Origin: Limanda limanda
Lineage: Eukaryota; Chordata; Actinopteri; Pleuronectiformes; Pleuronectidae
Reading direction: 5' to 3'
Assembly (NCBI RefSeq): GCF_963576545.1
Contig: NC_083639.1
Location: 11,677,498-11,741,497, forward strand
Length of the DNA stretch: 64,000 nt
Position numbers and translations under genes: made by a program. Shown here in pieces: positions 1-10,994 of this stretch. Under the pieces are notes generated by a model, which was given only the letters and a program-made list of their open reading frames with translations, searched no databases and had not been told where the DNA came from. Each line of letters opens with the position of its first letter. Positions within the stretch are counted from its first letter, which is position 1.

Positions 1-1637
1 TAGCTTCTGAAGATGAAATGATTTCTTATTTTCTCTAAACCAGCTTCTATTATGATACTTAATGGGTTTCTTTTTACTTCTGACCAACCAATGTTAAGTT
101 TTCTTAAGTCTAGTAAACTCTTATGTTATTTCAGTAGTGGTTTATCATCCACAATCTGATCATCAGGTCATTATTAAGAATCATTCTGTACTGTCAAAGT
201 GAAAAGAGCCGGAGTAATATTCGGTATTGTTAATTTCCCAGTGTTTGAAAAAATTAACTTGCTGTGTCATGAACTTTCTCTTGAAATTTCCTTTTTTATA
301 AATAAATTTTGTACATTTCTGCATCTGTTGTGTCTTAAATCAATTGAAATGTATTTGTATACATCAAAATGAGCCTTCCATCTAAACTTCAATCATAAAT
401 CTCTTCAATCATAACTTAGTGTCACTAAATATTACATATAGTTTATTCTACACACATCCATACCAAGGAGACATCATTCAAGGGCTTCGATGCCTCGGTG
501 AATCTAACAGGATAAGGTCAGCGACTCTCGACAACACTTGATGTATATCTACAGAATGATTTGAAACAAAGGATGGATCTGAACTGAGCTCAGAGCTGTT
601 CAAGCTGCCTCGGTGAATCTAACAGGATAAGGTCAGCGACTCTCGACAACACTTGATGTATATCTACAGAATGATTTGAAACAAAGGATGGATCTGAACT
701 GAGCTCAGAGCTGTTCAAGCTGCTTAAAGATTCTTCCTGATTCTCTCATTTAAGGTAATTGATGCCGAATTAGGCTCGACTTCAATCCAGTTCACTTTTC
801 CCACCAGCCATGGGGATATTTAATGGGCGTTTTGAGTTACGACATGAAAGATTAGAATTGTTTGTGTGTTCTAAGCTTAGGCACATTTTGTCTAAACTTG
901 TGACTTAGATGGAGCTCAGTTCACATTTTATGAACAATTAATGCAGAAAATCAGTTAATTCCAAAGGGTTAACATTCTTGTTATTGCCACTGTATAACCT
1001 GAAGTGAACTACACGTTTGGCTGTGAAATATCTAGACCCAGTTTTGATATCATGCATGAATGTGTTTCTACGTAATATTCACAGATTTCAAAGTATTTTC
1101 CATCCTTTCTATTAAACCAAAATGACCTAAGATGATAACTATTATTTGACATCATTTTAGGACACACAAACTTCACAGCATTTCGTTGATGCACACATTT
1201 TTATTTATTTTAAATAAATAACAATGGTTGTTTTTGCCAGATTTGTCACCACACTATGAGATCACTGCAAATATTTCAATATTTTATAGTATTCATTTTC
1301 ATATTCTCATGACTGCATTTATATAACATGAGCAATGGCACATAAACACAGTTTTTTTTTAACAAAACAACTTGGCATTCAGGAACATTTTTATAGAGGT
1401 GGTTGTGAATATTTCTCCTCTGTCAAATCCCTACATTTCTATCATGTTGACTGCATCACAGATCAGCAAATATATAAAAAACATGACATTACATTGAAAA
1501 AACAACTTTTCATTAAAAAAGTAGGTAAATGTCTTTTATTTAGCTATTTTTTATTTAAATTTTTTGAACAGTCTTGTTAAACACACCGAGCCACTTTCCT
1601 TTTTTCTTGGCTTGTGTTACTAGCTCACTTAGCTACA
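1..1637. other. AT-rich intergenic / 3'UTR region
   Basis: No coding exon is supported here. The stretch holds the 115-bp tandem duplication at 492-721 and otherwise unremarkable AT-rich DNA. The right part is likely the 3'UTR of the minus-strand gene that ends at 1638. On the minus strand an AATAAA-type signal lies around 1196-1215 (plus-strand TTTATTTATTTTAAATAAATAA), a plausible polyadenylation point. Short ORFs at 1009-1194 and 1335-1580 have no recognisable similarity. Confidence 0.5.
492..721. repeat. Tandem duplication, 2 x 115 bp
   Basis: The block 492-606, beginning GCCTCGGTGAATCTAACAGG, is repeated at 607-721 with essentially no difference. Each copy ends with the run GAGCTCAGAGCTGTTCAAGCT. 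Near identity implies a recent duplication or recent homogenisation. No coding potential is visible. Confidence 0.9.
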
Positions 1638-4600
1638 CTACAGCTGTACAGTGTCGGCCTGTGTGAGCTCTGAAGGGGGGGAACCCTCCTCCTCTACTTC
1701 TTTCTGCTCCATTTCTGTTACTTTCATGGCTTTAACTGTTATATTTTCCACCTCAGCAGTGTATTCCCCACTCAGAGATAATTCTGTTTTGTCTCCCTTG
1801 ATGAGCTCTTCCTCTCCCTCGTCATCCTCTGCAGTCTCGTCTTTTACTTCACTGGAGCAGCATCGCTCCTCTTCAGCCATGGGAAACTCTTTTTCACTCT
1901 CTGTCTTGCTTTCTGTCACGGCATCAGGTGTCATTTCCTCAATTTCATCCTCTTCTGCTACAATAATCGTATCTCCAGAGCTGTGGCTGCTGTTGCTGCT
2001 GCAGGAAAGTGTGTCTTCTTCAACGCGCATGCTTGACTCGTCATGACGGGGGTCCTGCTCTATATCCTCAAAACTTCCTGTTGAAACATTTTCAAAGACG
2101 ATCATCCCAGAGTTCATATCAAACACCATATCTACGCAACTTAAATCTCCCCCGGTGCTCTCTGGATCCCAATGCTCACTCACTTCCTCCTCTTCATTCT
2201 CAGAGTCAGGGGCCGTATGTTTCCGAATGCGATTTACCGCATCCCACAGGGACTTGGGATATTGGAGCGCTTTATGGGGTTGGTCAAAGGAAACATCTTC
2301 ACATCCATAATCAGGATGGGTAAAAGTGAGGGAAGCCTGATTTCGGGACGATTCTTTGACAGAGGACGATGGAAGCTGAAGGGATTCCTCACACGAGTCC
2401 AACTGAAGAGGAGGTGAAACAGTTACAGGGATGCCAACATCAGCAGTATCAGGATTTAGAGCTGACTCCACTTCCAGAAGAGGCTCAGGTTCTGTGTTGG
2501 ACTGGTGTGATGTATGTGTTACATGGGGAAGCTCTGAGGGTGAGAGCACATCCAGAGGTGACTGAGACCCCTTGCAGTCTGAAGGTTCAGTTCCAGCTTC
2601 AACATCTTGCAACATTTCAATTTCAGCTTGAGTCTGATCGTCTGTAGCATTTTCTTGGGATATTGATGGTTCCTCATCCACATCTATTTGTAATGTCTCT
2701 TCAGTCATCAGACTCATCACACAAGAAATGCTCGTACATTGTTGCTGCATAATTTTTTCTTCTATTTGAGTTTCACCCTCAGTCATAATGTCTTGGAGTA
2801 TTTCCGATGTCTGTACTGAGAGATCTGTATCTTCACCGTTATCTTTTAGTGGTTGCTCTGCAGTCATATAACTCTCTGTTCCATATGAAGCATCCTCTTG
2901 ACCAACACTATCAGATAGTTGTGGCAAAATCTCAACTTCCTCTTGATTTTTACTGGCTGTCATGTTTTCTTGCGATATTGTCATTTCCAAAATGTCTGCT
3001 GGATCCTCACTGGCTTTTTCTTGTTGTTGCTCTTCAGTCACATGACTTTCTGTAATACAAACACATTCGTCTGCTTCTACACGTAGAAATTCTTGCTGCA
3101 AAATGTTGACCTCTGTAGTATTATGTCTGGATATTTCAAGACACTGTTCCAAAGGGTCTGTCATTTCCCTACCGGCTTCTTTTGCTTCTTTTGACGGGTC
3201 ATCAGTGCTGTTGCTCTCTTCGATACAAGGAGCTTTGTGTGGTTGCTCATATTCAAGTGGTTGCTGGTCCTTAAGATCTTCGGGGTCACTCATCTCATCG
3301 TTTACTTTCTGTGATGTGTCACCCTCCTCATCCTGATCCTGATCAGGAGGAGCAGGAATTGGGGAATGACATTTAAGGGGAGTGGGGCTTGGAGAAGATT
3401 TGGTAGATGCAGGGGGTAGAGGAGATGGCTGCTGCAATAATGCAGCAGAAAGGGATGAGGTTTTGGGATGAGGAACAAGGTTTTCAGTGGTATGGAATGC
3501 AGCCAACTGAGGATTGAGACCTTCCTCTGTGGATGACTGTGAGATATGTGAGAGAGAAGTTAGGTTTGGGTGTGATAGCAAACAAGAATTAGGAAGATCT
3601 TTGCATGGACTGAAACACTGAGAGAGATATTGAGACGGGTCATTTTCAACCAGTGGATTTTCTGCCTGACTTTGCTCAGTTGTACCGTCTTCATGAGTTT
3701 GTTTAAAAAGACTGTCCTCAGCCATTTCAGCCTCCTGTGAATTTTTGATGACAGTTTCAAGTTGAGACTCAGTGTCCCTCTCCTCAGACATATCAGACAC
3801 CTGCTCCGGAAGTCCTGCACAATGCTTCCCATCTTCATTTTGCACCATATCCTCCTCTTTGTCACTCTCTTTCAAATGAACAGTATCCTCAATCTGATCC
3901 ATTTCTAGGTTATTCTGGGACCGTTCCTCATCTTTTGTGTCCTGTAGGAGTTGTTCAGTTGCATCATGAATGTCATTTGTTAGTTTAGAAGGTTCAACCT
4001 TCTCATCACACTTCTCAACACACGAGTCAAGGAGAGATGTAGCATCTTGTTGTTCCTCAGTGATGGAGTCGTGTAGAGGGATACCTAGGATCCTTTCAGC
4101 TCGCTCCTGCAAGGTTTCGCTTTCAGAAATGGAAGATGAAGACACAGAGGTGTCACCTCCTCCATCAGGTTCCTTCTTCTCCTCAGAATCTGACTCTAGT
4201 TCAATCTCAGCCCTGTCATTCATCTGCAAGGGGTTTGGAAGCACATCCTGATTCAGCTGAGTATTTGACTCAGTCGAGGTGATCGACTGACCATCGAGTG
4301 GACTGTCTTCAGATTGTCCTGTGGAGCTTAAATAGTGAACATGATCTTTTTTCGGTGATGGAATCAGCTCCATTTTGACAACGACATACGTTGTGTCGAT
4401 GACGAGTAGACCCTTACTGTCCTCAGACTGGGTGTCTTCCTTGATGTCTAGTCTTCTTACTTCGACATTGATTGGATGAACTGGAGCACATTCTCCTAGG
4501 TTGTATGAATCATGTGATTCTACTTCCTCACTGTTTGCTTTCAAAACTGACGAAGAACTTTCAGTTTCAGCCCTGCTTGTGAAACTTGGCTCCCTCCACA

Positions 4601-6594
4601 GAGGATATTTAACGGACACAGGGTGCACTGGCTGAGTTACGTGGCTCCCAAATGTAGAATTTGCATCGTTCAAGTTATTATTGTCTCCTGTCTCTATTTT
4701 CTTTGATAGATTATCGCTAACCATCTCACTTTCTATGCAGGTAGATGTCGTCTTATGTTTGGCTTGGACATTTCTCTCATCAGAAGTTTTTGACTGCTCT
4801 GTGAGTGTTGGAACTCTGAAGTCTACTTCATCTGCAAGCTTTTGTGTTAGATAAAAATCACCATTGTCCCTTGGATCTTTCAAACCTTCTCCAAATCCTG
4901 TGCTTTGAATGTTTGCTTGGGAAGTGCAAAGTGGCAAAGATGGGGTTTCTGTGGCGCTAGCAATTCTGGAAACCAGGCAGAATATGGTCAACCCGCCTGT
5001 CTTTTTATTTAATCTGAACTTTCTTCCTTCAATGACCTTTGAGGATATTTGCTCATTTGTCTTTGAGTCCTGAACTGCTTGTATCAATTGTGGCTGCTGC
5101 AGAGATGGCATACACTCACGTTGCATGTGTGTACTCTGGACAGCATCTGGTCCTGGTCCTCTGTGTCCGAGTCCTTCCAGCTCTGCACAGATTTCATTCA
5201 CATCTGTTTTTTTAAAGTCCTCTTTCCCTACCCTCCTCTTATCCTGCACATCTACACATGCATCCTGCTTTCTAAGAGTGGGCTGTGACCAGTAGCGTTG
5301 TTTCTTCCCTTCCTGCCCATAGCCGGTGTCACAATGGTGGATTACAGGTGAGCTTTTATGAGGGCTGTTATAGGGAGGAGGAGCAATATATCCAGGAGGT
5401 TGGCTAAACATCCTTCTTTGGTAGCCTGTCTTCTCTTTACTCTCCAACACTAGGCTTGTGTCAGGGGCAGGAGCTTGTAGTGGATAATAGGTCGGAGATT
5501 GCTGTCGGCCTCCTCTGTCCCACGCTCCGGATTCACTGATGCCAGCAGATTGTCTGACTTGTTGCAGCACTGCGACCTGAGGATCTGTCCCACTCCTCCT
5601 CTCTGGAGCCCTGCTGCTCTCCACCAGGACATGAGAAGTGCCCCTCAATTCTGCCTCTCTGTGTCTCCTCCTCGGGAGTGAATGGCTGTACCGAGCTGCC
5701 CAGGCCTCTAGCTCACGGTAGCTGCTGTCGCTTCTCTTAGTGGACACTTCCCTGTTGTAGCGAACAGGATTAGAGGGCTCCCACCTCCTCTGCCATCCCT
5801 CCCTCAGAAATCCCCCCTCGTATTCCCTCGCCGCTCGTTGAGCTGCTGTCCATTCTCTGCTTCTGGCTTCATGTTGCTGATACTCTCCCGGGCCCTGGTG
5901 CTGCCGGGTATGACGATCCGGAATATAAGGAAAGTGGGAAGAAGTTGGGGCAGATAGCTCTTGGTCCGTCCAGTTGGTGTAGTCCTGTAGACCCCCTCCT
6001 GTTCTTGATCCTGGGACAGTCCAGTAACCGGACTCCCTGCCTTGATCCTGCTGTGCTCCATAGTAAAATGGAGAATGGGTTGCCTGATGTCTTTCATGAT
6101 AGCTGTGAATAAAATGGTGGAAAAAATAAATGCATTTATTCAAAATTATCAAATGTCATTTTAGCTCTCTTCATAAAAATACTGAAGAAATGTTTGTGTA
6201 AAATAATTAGTTTACTCTGGTATCACTTTACTCCATCTGATATTTAACGAGTCAAAATAATGTGTTCTACAGTTTAGACAATAATAACATCAACGTGGAA
6301 CTGTAGTCGCAGATATTCCAAATGTTGGCAAGTAAGACACCTTGACATTATATTGAAAATACTTCCATAGCAAGTTAAGTATCAATAGTGGAGGTTACAA
6401 TCCAGTATAAAGTTTGTATTTATATTTGTAGAAGCAATGGAAAAAATAGACAACTTTTATTATCTAACAAATATCTGAAAGAAGCAGTTTTCATAGCACA
6501 AAACTCACTTATGTGTACAATTTCTCCCAGGAACAGTCCCAAATTTAGCATACAGAGGTGATTGTCCCTGATGCTCAGGCCAGAACTCCATCAT
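1638..6594 (-). CDS. JCAD/KIAA1462-like junction protein (large acidic protein)
   Basis: Two coding exons read on the minus strand: 6594-6509 (start ATG-ATG-GAG, donor GTGAGT at 6508) and 6102-1638 (acceptor TTATTCACAG), stop TAG at 1638-1640. Together they give 1517 codons in one frame. The protein is mostly disordered: Arg/Tyr/Pro-rich first third, then a very Glu/Asp/Ser-rich body and tail. Two short motifs match my memory of human JCAD (junctional cadherin-5 associated protein, 1359 aa): TIFCLVSR near residue 400 and LQERAERILGIPL near residue 690. JCAD is a cadherin-junction and Hippo-linked endothelial protein. A conserved-looking segment LWDAVNRIRKHTAPDSEN lies near residue 1310. The JCAD N-terminus I remember is not found, so upstream exons may be missing from this model or the gene may be a divergent paralogue. 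Gene-ness is certain; family assignment is moderate. Confidence 0.65.
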
Positions 6595-6612
6595 TCGGTC
6601 TGATACAGAGAT
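6509..6612 (-). other. First recognised coding exon of the JCAD-like gene
   Basis: Acceptor CTTTAG lies just above 6612 and a strong donor (AA|GTGAGT) at 6509/6508. The exon ends two bases into a codon, and joining to 6102 completes an Asn codon and continues the long frame (…RNCTHN|YHERHQ…). The in-frame ATG pair is at 6594-6589. The short ORF start printed by simple translation at 6152 lies in the intron and is not the real start. Confidence 0.7.
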
Positions 6613-6813
6613 CTAAAGTAGTGAAAAGAAAATCGTATTATATTTTATTATATATTAATTATAAATCCAAATCTAACTACAGATGTAAAGAATATATTAT
6701 ATATAAACATGAGCACATCAAAGGTTTAATTAAAATGTTACACTAATTAAACAAAAATGACATTTAAAAGAAGTAAATACATAAAGGGATAGATGCACAC
6801 ACGCAACACGTAC

Positions 6814-6880
6814 CTTTTAGCTGCTGTTTTCAGATTATTGTCCTCTGTGCTCATGAGGTCTAATGAAGTCAAACAGGACA
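6814..6880 (-). other. Possible upstream exon of the JCAD-like gene (uORF-bearing)
   Basis: An ATG at 6854 (minus) opens a 14-codon frame that runs to a good donor, AAAAG|GTACGT, at 6814/6813. If spliced to the exon starting at 6612 the frame closes after 20 codons, and its TGA overlaps the presumed main ATG at 6594. The exon would therefore be 5' untranslated with a small upstream ORF. The left boundary is not determined. Confidence 0.35.
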
Positions 6881-8260
6881 AAGGTTTAAAAGGATGATGG
6901 TTTATATCCCCCACCCACTTTATACACACACACCCTATTGCTAAGCCCATCCTCCGTTCTTTTAGCCAACATCCCCAGTTTAAATAGCACAGAGGAATTT
7001 TGAATCATGTTTTTAGAGATACTTTCTTAAACTCCATCCTTCCCATCTAAAGTAAAAGCAAAATGTATCAAACTAATTAACCATATAAAACGTGTATTTA
7101 GTTATAAAATAGACTGTCAAATTTAAGAAGCAGTTAACTCATGTTTTTGACAGTAAACCTTTTTTTGACTAATTTCATCGGAATTCAATGTAATATTTTT
7201 ATAATAGGATATTTCATACCTGAATATTTCACTAAGTTACTGCTCACATAGCAACACAAACTACTCTTCGTCAAGTAATTTATAATCAAAAAACTCATTA
7301 TAAACTTGTAAATAATATTTAAATTGTAAATTATCATTGTTTGGATGTGTTCTTCTAAACCAGCTGGTCAACATCACAACCATTTTCCAGCAACCCAGTT
7401 TTCCATAACTTCACCGAAATGACAGTGAATATCAACAATACCATTGATCTACACTGTGCGTGGCACTCGCGTGGGCGGTGCAGGGCGTGATGGCAGGCAG
7501 ACGCTCCATGGTGATAGGGATCTGTTGTTTTGTCGGGTGAATTGTAGCACAGGGAGAGACGGGCAGCGGACGGGTTGTCTCCCTTTCTTTGAAACTCTCC
7601 AGCGTGACAAACGGGCTTTCCTTTTCTGAACAGAAAGTCTGTACATCAGCAGAGAGCAGGAGAGAGGGGATAAAGTGCGTACAGACAGCAGGGACGACAA
7701 TATGTTGATGTTGCCAGAATAGCTGGAGGGCATGGGATGAACCGTGTTTTTGGTTTTATATATCGTAATACAAAATGCTGAATGAATGTGTTGAATATTA
7801 ATGACTCATGTACCAGTTTTTTTTATCATATATCAAGTATAGTCTTGTTTTTTTATGATTAGGATGGAATAAATTAACTGTCACAAGTCTTTCGAAATCT
7901 CAGTTTTTTTTCTGTATTGCATGAAACTTTAAGAAACACCTTCAGAATAAAGTCTGCTGTGCAACTGCACAGTACTTTAGAATTACAACATAGAATGAAT
8001 AGATGAGTGTTAAAATAAGGAAAAGGAAATCTCCAATCAGGTGATTCTGAGCAGATCAGAGAAGCTGTAACTGTTCCCTGAATAAACAAATCTGTAGTGC
8101 TCATGCCAGTCATAACCAGCACTGAACTTTCATTCTCAATCATTCTCAAGAGAACAAGTGTCGTGGAATGTTTGTTATTTTAGCTTTGCTGCGACAACAT
8201 CTATACCTCTACAAAACATTTTACTTCATACACATTTTGAAGACAAAATCATCACAATGC
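6881..8260. other. Upstream region; possible first exon/promoter around 7440-7740
   Basis: Most of this stretch is AT-rich with no coding signal. The 7440-7740 part is clearly richer in G+C and CpG than its surroundings and could be the promoter or first non-coding exon of the minus-strand JCAD-like gene. A possible donor on the minus strand (TTTCG|GTGAAG) lies near 7415-7425. No TATA box or recognisable protein is seen. Confidence 0.3.
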
Positions 8261-8264
8261 TTAA

Positions 8265-8570
8265 GAACATCAATCAGTAGAGTGCAAATCTCCACCAAGA
8301 ATTACAATCAACCTGCACCAAATTGCACACACTCATTGAAACCAGTCAACTAAATATAATATAATTCTTCCCAAAAAACACCCCATTTCACAATGTAAAA
8401 GAAAATTAAAATGAATGTTCTGGATCCACCCCTTTGTTCGCATCTTCCTTAAGATCTATTGGGATTCTTTCTTGGCCCATGTTCTTCCAGCAAGTTTAAT
8501 GGAAATCTGTTTTGTAGTTCTTGCTGAGTCCTACAGACAAACAAACAGACAGCCGCAAAAACATAACATA
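8265..8570 (+). repeat. Dispersed fish repeat, copy 1
   Basis: This is one of seven related copies in the window. Shared words, in order, are CACCAAATTGCACACACTCA, GGATCCrCCCC, TTGGCCCATG, CCAGCAAGTTTAATGGAAAT and a terminal ACAAACAAACAGACAG followed by AAAACATAAC. The A/C-rich 3' tail suggests a retroposed (SINE- or LINE-tail-like) family. I cannot name the family with certainty. Confidence 0.7.
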
Positions 8571-8574
8571 ACTC

Positions 8575-9190
8575 AAATATTTGAGTTAATTTAACTAAAT
8601 TTTCTAATTTAATTTAACTAAATTTTCTTAATTAATATACCTAAATTTTCTAAATTAGTTGAGTTATTTGAGTTAATTTAACTCAAATATTTGAGCTGAG
8701 TTAATTCAATTTCCCAATTTAATTTAACTCAAATATTTGAGTCAATTTAACTCAATCTTTAATTATTATTATTTAACTCAATTTTTTGAGTTATTTTTAC
8801 TCAAATTTTTAATTCAATTTAAGTTAATTTAACTAAATTTTCTAAATTAAGTTAATTCAAATATTTGAGTTACTTAAACTAAATTTTTTGAATTAATTTA
8901 ACTAAATTTTCTGATTTAATTTCACTAAATTTTCTAAATTAATTTAACTGATTTTTTAAATTAATTTAACTCAATTTTGAAATAATTTAGCTCAAATATC
9001 TTAGTTAATTTAACTCGATTTTCCAAATTAATTTAACTCAAATATTTGAGATAATTTAACTCGATTGTTTGAGTTAATTTAACTCAATTTTCTAAATCAA
9101 TTTAACTAAATTTTAACTTTGATTTAACTCAATTTTCTTAATCAATTTAACTTAATTTTTTAAATTAATTTAACATAGTTTAAATATTTT
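8575..9190. repeat. Degenerate AT-rich tandem repeat (about 24-bp unit)
   Basis: About 600 bases are built from variants of AATTTAACTCAATTTTCTAA and TCAAATATTTGAGTTAATTT. Units are partly self-complementary (TTAATTTAACT against AGTTAAATTAA; AAATATTTGAG), so the array could form hairpins. The unit is roughly 24-25 bp and heavily diverged. No ORF crosses it. Confidence 0.75.
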
Positions 9191-9195
9191 ATTTT

Positions 9196-9520
9196 ATTTT
9201 ATTTTATTCTATATACTCTATTTTGAAAGTTTGAATTTCAACTAAAAACTACTTTCTGTCAAACTAATTACAAGTTTAAAAGTTTTTTTAAAATAAATAC
9301 AACTTTTTGTCAAACTATGAATCAGTTAAAATGTTTATTCTACATAAATAATACTTCTTATGTTGAACTACTTATACATTTAAAAGTATGCTAAATACTA
9401 GTATAGACCAGTTTGAAGGTTTATTCCACCCAAATACATTTTTTTGTCAAACTTCTTATATAATTGCTGTGAAACTACTTATCATTTAAAAATAATCATT
9501 CTACTCAAATACCACTTGCT
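9196..9520. repeat. Second degenerate AT-rich array (about 55-85 bp unit)
   Basis: The phrase ACTACTTnnTGTCAAACTnnTTA, followed by TTTAAAAGT and then CTACTCAAATAC, recurs about four to five times with drift between 9240 and 9510. This is a different unit from the neighbouring array. It starts after a (TTTTA)n run at 9193-9215. Confidence 0.55.
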
Positions 9521-9704
9521 GACCATCGTCTTTTCATTTTAGATATTTCAAATCACACCAACACTGATGTCTGAGTGCCTGATGGTGGCAGTAGTGAGCT
9601 ACCCAGAGGACTGAACGAGTGTGGGCCACGTGCACTACCCAATACGGCAGGCGCCTCTCGTGTGCACATACAGACAGTTTCAATGAAGGCTCAGGACTTT
9701 TATT

Positions 9705-9800
9705 TTAACATTGAACCATGAAGTTTCCGAGACAAGCTGCCAGAATACCGACCACTCCCGTCCCGACGCCCAGCTCGATGACGCGCTGTCCCCGCAGCCC
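9705..9800 (-). pseudogene. METTL21-type methyltransferase fragment (SAM motif I)
   Basis: Minus-strand translation from 9800 reads LRGQRVIELGVGTGVVGILA and then breaks away to a TAA at 9705-9707. This matches motif I (VIELGAGTGLVGI-type, binding S-adenosylmethionine) of the METTL21 group of protein-lysine methyltransferases. Only about 25 residues are recognisable, with nothing on either side, so this is a relic or a captured exon piece and not a gene. A TTAG just upstream resembles a splice acceptor. Confidence 0.55.
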
Positions 9801-10055
9801 TAACCTTTTTTACTGTTCATTAAAACGTTTATTTAGGTGTGTGCAAAATGCAAGGCTTTTAGTTTGAAAAGTAGCACAACCATACCCGTTTCCGGGTCAG
9901 GCAGCCTGTCAAACACCATGGCATATGTATTTCTGTTAAACCCTCAACAGTCTTAAATCATATCAATAAGGAGGAAAGTTATATAATTTTCTGATTTTAT
10001 TACATTCACTTATAGTGCAGGTGTTATTTGGGGGAAATCTATAATCACTAATTAG

Positions 10056-10160
10056 GGCCCGAGCACTGAGAGGCACTGACAGACAGTGAGGCCCTATTGA
10101 AATTGTAAGGATTATTATTATTATTATTCAGGCAAATGAATTGGCTTTTTTCCTCAAACC
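10056..10160 (+). repeat. Dispersed DNA-element fragment (GGGCCCGAGCACTGA type)
   Basis: The piece opens AGGGCCCGAGCACTGAGAGG and contains TGAGGCCCTATTGAAATTGT followed by (ATT)n. I recognise this as a very common fish repeat. Both ends are degraded, so it cannot be assigned safely to a superfamily. Confidence 0.5.
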
Positions 10161-10227
10161 GTGTAAACATTGAGGTACGGCGAAGGTTCATCCTTCGCCA
10201 AAGGAGACGATGTCATAACTCCACTGT

Positions 10228-10390
10228 CAGTGTTGGGAAGGATACTTTCAAAACGTATTCCGTTACAGAATACAGAATACATGCCCAAAAATGTAATCTG
10301 TAATGTATTACGTTACATCAACAAATCTGAGTAACGTATTGTGAATACTTGGATTACTTCGACATTGAATTGCATATTTTAAGTGTAGGA
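10228..10390 (+). mobile_element. hAT-like non-autonomous element, one end only
   Basis: It begins CAGTGTTGGGAAGGATACTT and continues with the TATTCCGTTACAGAATAC and GTAATGTATTACGTTACAT phrases typical of abundant fish hAT-type MITEs. The expected inverted partner (…TCCCAACACTG) is not found within the next kilobase, so the copy is truncated or its far end has decayed. A histone H3 relic lies directly beyond it. Confidence 0.5.
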
Positions 10391-10426
10391 ATGCGGCGTT
10401 CTTATAGTCAGTAGAGCAGCAGCAGT

Positions 10427-10525
10427 TTAAACTCTCTCTCCGCGCATGCGGCGGGCCAGCTGGATGTCTTTGGGCATGATTGTGACCCTCTTGGCGTGGA
10501 TGTCTTTGAACAGGCCGACCAGGTG
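10427..10525 (-). pseudogene. Histone H3 C-terminal fragment with 5-codon deletion
   Basis: Minus-strand translation gives 32 residues and a stop: [20 protein letters not shown] then [12 protein letters not shown]. This is the C-terminal alpha-3 end of histone H3. Compared with the family ([20 protein letters not shown]…RIRGERA), five residues (TNLCA) are absent in frame. Homology stops at the Tyr/His, and an in-frame TAG lies four codons further upstream. The TAA at 10427-10429 coincides with the normal H3 stop. I see no histone 3' stem-loop after it. A 5'-truncated pseudogene is the simplest reading. Confidence 0.8.
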
Positions 10526-10994
10526 ACAGCGGAGCTAATATGAATAAGGGTTACATCTCAAATGTTCATATAATGAAAAATGTGATCACTTGTCTATCAG
10601 TAGTTTTAGCTGTACATCAGATCCGGCTATTAGTTAACATAGTGGGTGACCTCATGTTTACTAATGTATTGAGTCTATGATAAAACGTCAGGATAAAGGA
10701 AACATGCCCATTGCTTTTCTTGAAGCCAAGATGGTTTTCAGATTTCTCGTTAAACCAAGATATTCAAACTACAGTTATAGAGAAATGCAAGAAGCCAGAT
10801 GCTCACATCCTAGAAGCAACATCCATTGTGCTATAAAAATCACCATCGTCTATTATCAAAATACTTGATGAAAATATTTTGTCCATGAATTGTTCCAGCT
10901 GCAGGGAAACTTTGCATATTGCCCACTCTATCTAGAAAGTAACCTGGAGCTGATTATCTCCATGTTTTTACAAAAGGTAGGCAGCATATATATA

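Noticed and set aside
1651..5681. Plus-strand open frames (for example 1651-2046, 2009-2323, 3970-4251, 5079-5288)
   Set aside because: They are antisense shadows of the minus-strand JCAD-like coding exon and show Ser-rich composition mirroring its acidic codons.
6747..6950. MGLAIGCVCIKWVGD… as the N-terminus of the JCAD-like protein
   Set aside because: Its splice phase does not match the next exon, so it cannot extend the main frame; it fits a 5'UTR exon instead.
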